This document shows, piece after piece, positions 57,867-64,000 of a DNA stretch of 64,000 nucleotides. The position numbers and the translations under genes are program-made. Source of the DNA: Breviolum minutum Mf 1.05b.01 (Eukaryota > Sar > Dinophyceae > Suessiales > Symbiodiniaceae); the NCBI GenBank assembly GCA_000507305.1, contig DF239799.1, positions 62,001-126,000 of the forward strand, in the 5' to 3' direction. How positions within the stretch are numbered: the stretch's first letter is position 1; every line of letters begins with the position of its first letter. The notes under the pieces were generated by a model. The model worked only from the letters and a program-made list of their open reading frames with translations. It was not told the origin of the DNA and searched no databases.

Positions 57867-58010
57867 TTATTCCTCCAAGTGACCCGCAAAGGCGCATTGC
57901 AACTCTTCCAAGTTCGTCAATTCATCCTTGGATGCCTGTTCAAGCTCCGACACTTTCAGCTCCTTGGAGCAGAAGTTTTCGGTACGATTTGCAGGTCCAA
58001 ATGGTGCACA
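57867..58010 (-). CDS. C-terminal helical exon
   Basis: The frame SKELKVSELEQASKDELTNL continues EELQCAFAGHLEE to a stop at 57867. It is a charged, heptad-like helix. Confidence 0.4.
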   Translation of the reverse strand, partial: CAPFGPANRTENFCSKELKVSELEQASKDELTNLEELQCAFAGHLEE

Positions 58011-58699
58011 CCTGTTGTTCTTTTGCAGTCCTCCGAACCAATATTGTCTGCATATGTGTTGCAATGTCATTCTGGAAAGGACCGTCCACTCTTGAAACCC
58101 ATGCGGAATGTGACCACAAGCAAATCAAACGTTAACAACAGGAATCCAGGTCCTGGTTTTCCAACTTTGACAGGGACTGCTCCAAGCAGCTGCCCTTTGT
58201 GGAGCATTGCAAGGATGTCATCAAGTCATCCTAGGCCAACGTCAGTTAATGAAGGACCAAGGCCAGTCACATAGCACAGGTTCATGGGTTCATGGGTTCA
58301 TGAGATATGTCATCTTTCTGTATCTTTTTTGCAGGCATAGCTTCATATTTGTATCCCAAATTGATGGAGCCACTGGTGGTTCCCTTTTCATTGTGCCTCA
58401 AGGGCCACCACTGTTGCGACAATGCTCCTCACGGTGGCTGATATGAGGTTGTCTCTGCACAAGGCTGTGTACACCTTATGGGTACTTCTTCTAGAGAGGT
58501 TTCGCTGGCGGGGGCCAAGAAAAAAACGCAAAACACCTGGGGGCTTGAAGCTCGTCTAAGAAAAGGTTGGGCAATCCAAGAGACATATCCAGTGAAGTAG
58601 GTAAAACCGTAGGCAAAAAGGTCATGCAAAGCTTCAAAGGGTGCTACTGCAACTCACGACCTTCATCGAAACACCCCACCTTCCATGAGCCTTTGGAAG

Positions 58700-58950
58700 G
58701 TTCGCGCAGTGCATGACAACAAGGGTTGCTCGTGAGTGCAAGCATCCAACAACCTTGGCTTGCCATTTCACTTGCGACATCATGACGCTATTGCTGTTCC
58801 CACTCTGTATAAGGGCAAGTTGCGGCTTTCGTTGCTGTCGCATAGCCTTCAGGCAATTGTCAATGGTCACGGTAGAGACGTCACCGCCTCTCAATAAAAA
58901 CTGTTTGGCCCGGATTGATGCACTGCACGGGATAAAAGAATGATAAAAGT
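58700..58950 (-). CDS. Exon candidate of an unidentified protein
   Basis: The frame LRGGDVSTVTIDNCLKAMRQ continues QRKPQLALIQ and MMSQVKWQAKVVG. It is open for over 80 codons with coding-like composition. Confidence 0.4.
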
Positions 58951-59459
58951 AGAAGTTGTATAAGCTGCTAGAAGCACCTGTCATGTTTATTTTGAATTTT
59001 TATGCGACCTCATAGCTTAGCACTGCATCGTATTGCAGAATGAACCACCATTGCCATGGCAGCGGAACACCGGTGCCAAGCTGCCTAAATGGGGGGCCGC
59101 ATGGAGATAGATCTTTGGAATCAGCGAATGCAGCGCACCATGGATGTTGCCCATCACCAACTGGCAGCAACTAACCAGTTGGCAGAAACAAAGGGTTCAG
59201 CCCCAAAGCAACTCCCTTTCCTGGATTGAAAAGGGAAGCCGTTTCAAATCGTTTCAATATGATGCCAGGCAAATATCAAAAGCCATTCGAAGTTCAAGTG
59301 GTCAGATCCATTGAGGAAGCTCGGGTCATTCGCAACCGAGGCACGCTTAGGGCAGCATTCCTTAGGAAATGGACGGTTGGCGTATCATGGCAATGGTCAA
59401 TAGTACGACATCTGAAATTTGAACTTGCAGAAAACTATCAAAGAATCGGGTGAAAAAAA

Positions 59460-59570
59460 TTAGCTCTTCTTGTCATCGCCACAATCTCCATGACTGCAGT
59501 CCAGTCTCACAATGTTGGGCAGCTCGGCATAGAGTGTGATTGTAAGAACTTGGCTGACTAGCGAGCTTGC
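59460..59570 (-). CDS. C-terminal exon of an unidentified protein
   Basis: The frame SQVLTITLYAELPNIVRLDC continues SHGDCGDDKKS and ends at 59460. Upstream, two frames (EEELPTLLGNKECQQLVNLG and its neighbour) are both open. Confidence 0.4.
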   Translation of the reverse strand, partial: ASSLVSQVLTITLYAELPNIVRLDCSHGDCGDDKKS

Positions 59571-60842
59571 CCTCAGGTCACCGCAGCTGGGCTCAAACAA
59601 TCCCCATCTCCGGGATACACCAAACTCAAGCCAAGGTTCACTAGCTGCTGACACTCCTTGTTGCCCAGCAATGTAGGCAATTCCTCTTCCAAGCTTCTCC
59701 TGAAAATCACAGAAGCTTGAAATCTGATCAAAAAGTCTGGACATTTCCGAGAATACTTCAAGTATACAAAGAGAGTACCGGTGGGCCAAAGAGCCGCGTC
59801 AGCCAGGAGCCTATATCAAAGCCACTGCCGCAACAGTTGGAGCAGGCCTTGCTTCTGCAGCACGTCCATGGAACTCTTTCTTGGCAGCGTCCAACTGGTC
59901 CTTGGAAGCCCCACCGCCGCTGGGGCTTGAATCTTCAAGTTTCCAGCACCGTTTCGATCAAGGTAAAGATGTTTAAAAAACTTGCATCATTTAGCGCAAC
60001 CAACATGGTTCAAACTCCAAGTCCAGGCCGAAATCCTACATGCATCGCCAAGGAGCATCCTCTTGGATATCGGCCTCTTTTAATCTTTTCTCCCTAAGTC
60101 AAGTGTGACATGGTGAGGAGTCATGCTACAAGCTCCAAATCCCAAAGTCCCACGAAGCAATCCCAGGCACAGCAAGGAAAGATGCTCTTGGATCAATTCC
60201 GGCGACTTGCCTTCAAGATGTTTCATCAGGGCATCCTCGTGTGCAAGGATTCATGAGACAGGAAAGGAGGTACTTGGTACCCCCAACATCACTTTCAGCA
60301 GACTCCTTGACATATGGTATTTGATATGAAAAACGCATGGGGGATAAACGTTGTGTGATTCCATTTTTGGAAGGCCTTTGTGTGACTCTGACAATGTTCG
60401 ACTGTTTAGTATGCTTGTTACTTTATTTTGTCATCTCAGGGTACCAACATTCTCTGACATCACACACTTGTTACAGAATCAGTCAGAACTTTGCTTCAAA
60501 TAGGCGGGTCGAAAGTCGAAACATTTTGAATGTATTTTCAAGCTGCCCTGAGGGAGCTGCACCTCCATCCTTAGCCAGGGCACATGCAGCATCTGCTCAT
60601 GGTCCTCTTCGTCGGAGCCTGTTTGTGCCTTGAGATTCACATTTCGCATCCAAACACGTGGGTGCATAGGGGGCATGCGTATGCGAAAAGAAGTCCACAA
60701 AGCCCTGAGACAACATAAACATTAGTGCTTCTGCCAACAGCGGTATCCTCAACTCCCTGCAGTTCTTCGTAGTATAACAACGACAACTTGAAACTAGCTT
60801 TCTTGCATGAGCCCTTTGCAAGAAGTCGCATGTTTCGGTGCA

Positions 60843-61166
60843 CTAGTCCGACGAATTCCAAAATGATCGCAGGGCCCCCGCCACTCCACCCTTGTTTGAC
60901 CAGGCCCTCCGCCGAGGGACAGTTTCCAATGCACTGCTTTCGGTGCTGGCATGTCCCGGTGTTGGTGGGAAGTATGTGTCGAAGCGTTGCTTCATTCCCT
61001 CCCGAACTTCTTCCGGTGCATAGCTGAATCCTAAGTCTGAGTCTAATGGGACATCCTGTCTTTCTGTGGCGGTGGCCCAGGTGGTGACACTCCAAGGCAT
61101 CCAAAGTGCCAGCTTAGTTAGCTTAGTGTTAAGAGGTTTTCCGCCAGCTGAGAATCCTGCATTCAT
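60843..61166 (-). CDS. Exon(s) of an unidentified protein
   Basis: The frame contains RQDVPLDSDLGFSYAPEEVR, EGMKQRFDTYFPPTPGH and ends FWNSSD. A Ser/Asp/Glu-rich stretch near 60640-60570 (AQTGSDEEDHEQMLHVPWLR) may be the next exon. No family is recognised. Confidence 0.45.
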   Translation of the reverse strand: MNAGFSAGGKPLNTKLTKLALWMPWSVTTWATATERQDVPLDSDLGFSYAPEEVREGMKQRFDTYFPPTPGHASTESSALETVPRRRAWSNKGGVAGALRSFWNSSD

Positions 61167-61544
61167 TGTTGAGGTTTTGAAGTCTTATTTTTGTGGCATT
61201 TTTTGGGGATTGGTCGGTGAAAGGTGGGTACGGAGGTGGTGGCCGGGGGAGGGAAATTTGTGAAAATGCCAAAGTGGACACAAGAGGTAAAAATCATTGG
61301 GAGTGACTGCAAAATCTGACTGCAAGACAACTGCAAAGAAACGCAAAGATAAGTTAAGTCTATAAATCTTAAATCTATGTCTATAAAACTGACAACATCA
61401 AGCTCTGCCTCCGAAAATTTCATACGCTTAGTGATTCAAAGCATGATACAGTGCCCCAACAGCTCAGATAGAGTCCGGCTCAGGATGCCTACAGCAACAT
61501 CCGGCGCTTCCATCTACAGTTGCAGAACCAAGAAACCAAACAAA

Positions 61545-61622
61545 TACTGCTTGGCTTGCTTTAGTTTGCTGACAACTTTGCTTGCAGCTTTTTTAAGCTT
61601 CTTCCATAAATCCTTCACCTTA
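61545..61622 (-). CDS. Lys-rich amphipathic exon
   Basis: After a GCTAAG|G acceptor the frame reads VKDLWKKLKKAASKVVSKLK, then QAKQYL. It is a basic amphipathic helix. No family is recognised. Confidence 0.4.
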
Positions 61623-61889
61623 GCACGGCTCACAGTCAGAATTGGCCTATCTTGGAAACGCTTCAAGCACGTGTATTCTCAAAAGCGTGCCAAAAATTTC
61701 CACCATGCCTTCGCGAAGGCCTCACATACTGTGCAACGTCCGCAAACTGCCAGCTGCTGGAGAAATGCAACAGGGACTCCCAAAAAGCTAGCTCTCTTGT
61801 TCTGCTTGGCATAGAGCCTGGAAGCATATCGATGCGGGGCTGACTTGCACATATCAGCACATCGTATACCGTATACATCTTCTGCGACC

Positions 61890-62062
61890 TCTTGCAGGCG
61901 AGACACCCTTTGCAATCCTTCTTCTCTTTCTTGCTAAGGCCATCTGCCCCATCTCCCAGGCCGCAGTCCTGGACTTCGGCTCTTGGCTATTGGATGACAG
62001 CAACCCGAGATGGATCTTTTCCATTTTCCACACGTCCTCAGCGTCCAAGACTTGCTCAACCT
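61890..62062 (-). CDS. Exon of an unidentified basic protein
   Basis: A CAG|G acceptor at 62062 opens VEQVLDAEDVWKMEKIHLGL, later RTAAWEMGQMALARKRRRIA. It is coding-like and probably belongs to the same gene as the Lys-rich exon downstream. Confidence 0.45.
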
Positions 62063-62354
62063 GGCAATAGGAAACGCAGAGAAATAGAACCCAAACTGAA
62101 TCAACACATCACACTGCTTTGACTCTTGACTATATTGTAAATGACTATGCGATGTCTCCGGCAACAGCTTTTTTTTTTGACATCTTGATGGTGTCACTTT
62201 GCAGCACTATGGCCTGATCTGATGCAGAGGGCCCCCAGCGCTTTTTTCGGCTCGGGATGCAGGTCTCAGTGGCACAAACTGTCGGGTTCCGTGGGGAAAT
62301 CCAAGAGCCTAAATTGGTTGGAGAGGTTGTAGGCTTACAAATATTGAGAGAAAC

Positions 62355-62525
62355 TTAGACTCTTAGACTTGCAACTTCCATCCTTTCACTCTTGAATTTT
62401 TGCCTCATCTCTCCGGTTGAATTTAGAGCATCTGTGCGATTCAGCAAAGGCGACCCCCATTTCCCGCATGGGCATCTGCAAAGTGCGGTCTCCCGGGCAC
62501 AATCATGACACTTGTACAGGAGAGT
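62355..62525 (-). CDS. Cys-rich C-terminal exon candidate
   Basis: The frame YKCHDCARETALCRCPCGKW continues to a stop at 62355. The cluster of CxxC, CxC and CxxxC spacings could bind a metal, but no known zinc-binding domain fits. Confidence 0.4.
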   Translation of the reverse strand, partial: TLLYKCHDCARETALCRCPCGKWGSPLLNRTDALNSTGEMRQKFKSERMEVASLRV

Positions 62526-62910
62526 TGCTAGCAGTTTTTTCAAGACAATCCGCACCACAGAAATGACACGACTCGTATACCGTATAAACCAAGCAAGACC
62601 ACAAACCCGTAAAAAGATGAAGGTCCTCACTGCCATAGAAGAGCACAACAGACCAAAAGATCCCAAACAAAATGGTATCATAACACTTGCAAAAATGAAG
62701 CTCAACCTCAGAAGGCCCCGTGTGCCGTATGCTGCGGGTAAACATCAGGAAGGGAGAACTGTGGCGCAAGGATCCTTTCAGAAAGCAAACTGAGAAAAGA
62801 AGATCTGGCAAGGATACTGGAAAAGCGCAATATACCACACTCTAGGCTCACAAAGGTATTACAGAGTACGAGGGGTAGGAGCAGGAGTAGAAAGAGCACT
62901 AGGATAGGAC

Positions 62911-62935
62911 CAGGAGTTGTTGTTGTTGCTGTTGC

Positions 62936-62980
<45 letters not shown>

Positions 62981-63018
62981 CGTCGTCGTCGTTGTCACTG
63001 TGTCATTGTTGTTGTCGT

Positions 63019-63050
<32 letters not shown>

Positions 63051-63141
63051 ATGATGTTGTTCTGGTAGTTGTTCTTATTGTTGTGGTCGTTGCGGTCGTT
63101 GTTGGTGTTGTGGTTGTTGTGGTTGTTGTGGTTGTGGTTGC
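62911..63141 (+). repeat. TTG-rich microsatellite
   Basis: An imperfect TTG/GTC/GTT repeat of about 230 bases. The Asn/Thr/His runs on the minus strand are artefacts. Confidence 0.95.
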
Positions 63142-63149
63142 TGTTGTTC

Positions 63150-63420
63150 GACACACGCGCGTGCTTCTCTACCAAGTGCATCCAGGCATCAATGGCCAGG
63201 TCAAGGCCAGGCGTTGGCATCGGAGGAAAGATCTCCCAAGATATGCTTGCCTGGTTTGACTTGCAGAGTCTTTGGCAGATCAAAAACTTGCTTTTTGATT
63301 GGTGCTTGAAGACTGGCAGCAAAGCACCAAAGTTCTCGGAGAAGTTCTGAGGCCAGCACATGTTTGTGGAAATGCACCAGCTCGCTACAGGTAGAACAGG
63401 AACCTTCACACAATCAACAT
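63150..63420 (-). CDS. Coding candidate next to the TTG repeat
   Basis: The frame KHVLASELLRELWCFAASLQ continues APIKKQVFDLPKTLQVKPG and HILGDLSSD. A second frame (TPGLDLAIDAWMHLVEKHAR) is open closer to the repeat. They may be joined by an intron or a frame error. No family is recognised. Confidence 0.35.
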
Positions 63421-63449
63421 CCACACACAATATGCCCAACACACCGGCT

Positions 63450-64000
63450 CAAAATGTCGCTGGGGCCTTGAGATTGAGTCACTGTGCCTGTCATGATGTC
63501 CAAGCGTTCTCCAGCCCGCAGAGCCGAGCATCCTTGGCAAATCACAAAGTGGCCATGCTGATCAAAGGGACACCGTCAGAGCACCTCCGTTTTCTGCTGC
63601 CGGGGGTCCCAAACAGAGCAGAAGGCACAGAAACTTCTGCATAGCTCAAATACAAGAATTTATCAAATGACGTGAGTTATCGTGAGTTGCGATCAGCGGC
63701 TCTGAAGAGCGGCTTGAAGGCTGCGGAGTCGGAAGTTTCTCAAAGAATTCATGTCCTTCCCAACTAGTCCAACGAACCGAATATCATAGCATATCATAGC
63801 ATATCGGAATCTATGCCAAATGTATATATATATATAATATATGCCATGCGAGCAGCTCACGTCACTATGACATCAATCCTTTTTCAATAGGCGACATGTT
63901 TTGTTGGCGCGACTCTTTGGACATAGCCGAGTGCAATTTTTGACACAAGGCTACAGCATTGGATGCAGGTGGGCTTAGTCTCAACAAAACATGTAACTGT
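63450..64000. other. Window edge, no supported gene
   Basis: A minus-strand frame near 63640-63540 (PSALFGTPGSRKRRCSDGVP) is weakly coding. Short ATATCATAGC repeats lie at 63782-63805. Confidence 0.25.

Noticed and set aside
62708..63442. A 244-residue Asn/Thr-rich protein
   Set aside because: The middle is a TTG-type repeat. Only the part above the repeat is kept as a weak candidate.

Overview
The window reads as nuclear DNA of a dinoflagellate, probably a symbiodiniacean or a relative such as Polarella; the species call is inference. Three things support this. Known protein families are broken into very short exons (about 30-160 nt) whose introns end AG|G and start with GT, GC or GA. Every gene I can support lies on the minus strand, as in a unidirectional gene block. 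Ala/Pro-rich coding, microsatellites and one unresolved base (40297) fill much of the rest. The exon models were spliced by hand from reading frame, family motifs and AG|G boundaries. There is no transcript evidence, so exon ends are firm only where frame and motif both agree.

Layout from left to right, all minus strand: a divergent cyclophilin-type isomerase (0.2-1.3 kb); two exons of an NAD(P)-binding SDR-like protein (3.8-4.0 kb); unassigned exons (4.6-5.4 kb); a nearly complete metal-dependent amidohydrolase in 13 exons (5.8-10.0 kb); a second SDR-like gene (11.3-13.6 kb); and a class IV PLP aminotransferase in at least 12 exons (15.0-19.4 kb).

From 21.9 to 32.3 kb the strand carries at least nine copies of one module of roughly 45-60 residues, each cut into one to four exons. 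I recognise no named domain in it. Two unrelated stretches between these exons (24.2-24.9 and 26.9-27.8 kb) are duplicated in direct orientation around short related insertions that end in a hairpin-like sequence. A retroelement RNase H remnant lies beside them.

From 33.5 to 38.9 kb there are a small membrane/coiled-coil protein, several unassigned exons (one with a Walker A motif) and two tandem NEK-like protein kinases whose kinase exons are almost identical. From 40.5 to 48.6 kb a Pro/Ala/Lys-rich gene or gene pair is built of microexons, with one exon and its intron tandemly repeated. An intronless secreted, possibly GPI-anchored, protein gene sits inside that run. From 49 to 63 kb I see coding-like minus-strand exons, including acidic and Lys-rich tails, but no recognised family.

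The enzymes do not form one obvious pathway. The strongest leads for something undescribed are the 22-32 kb module array and the duplications inside it.
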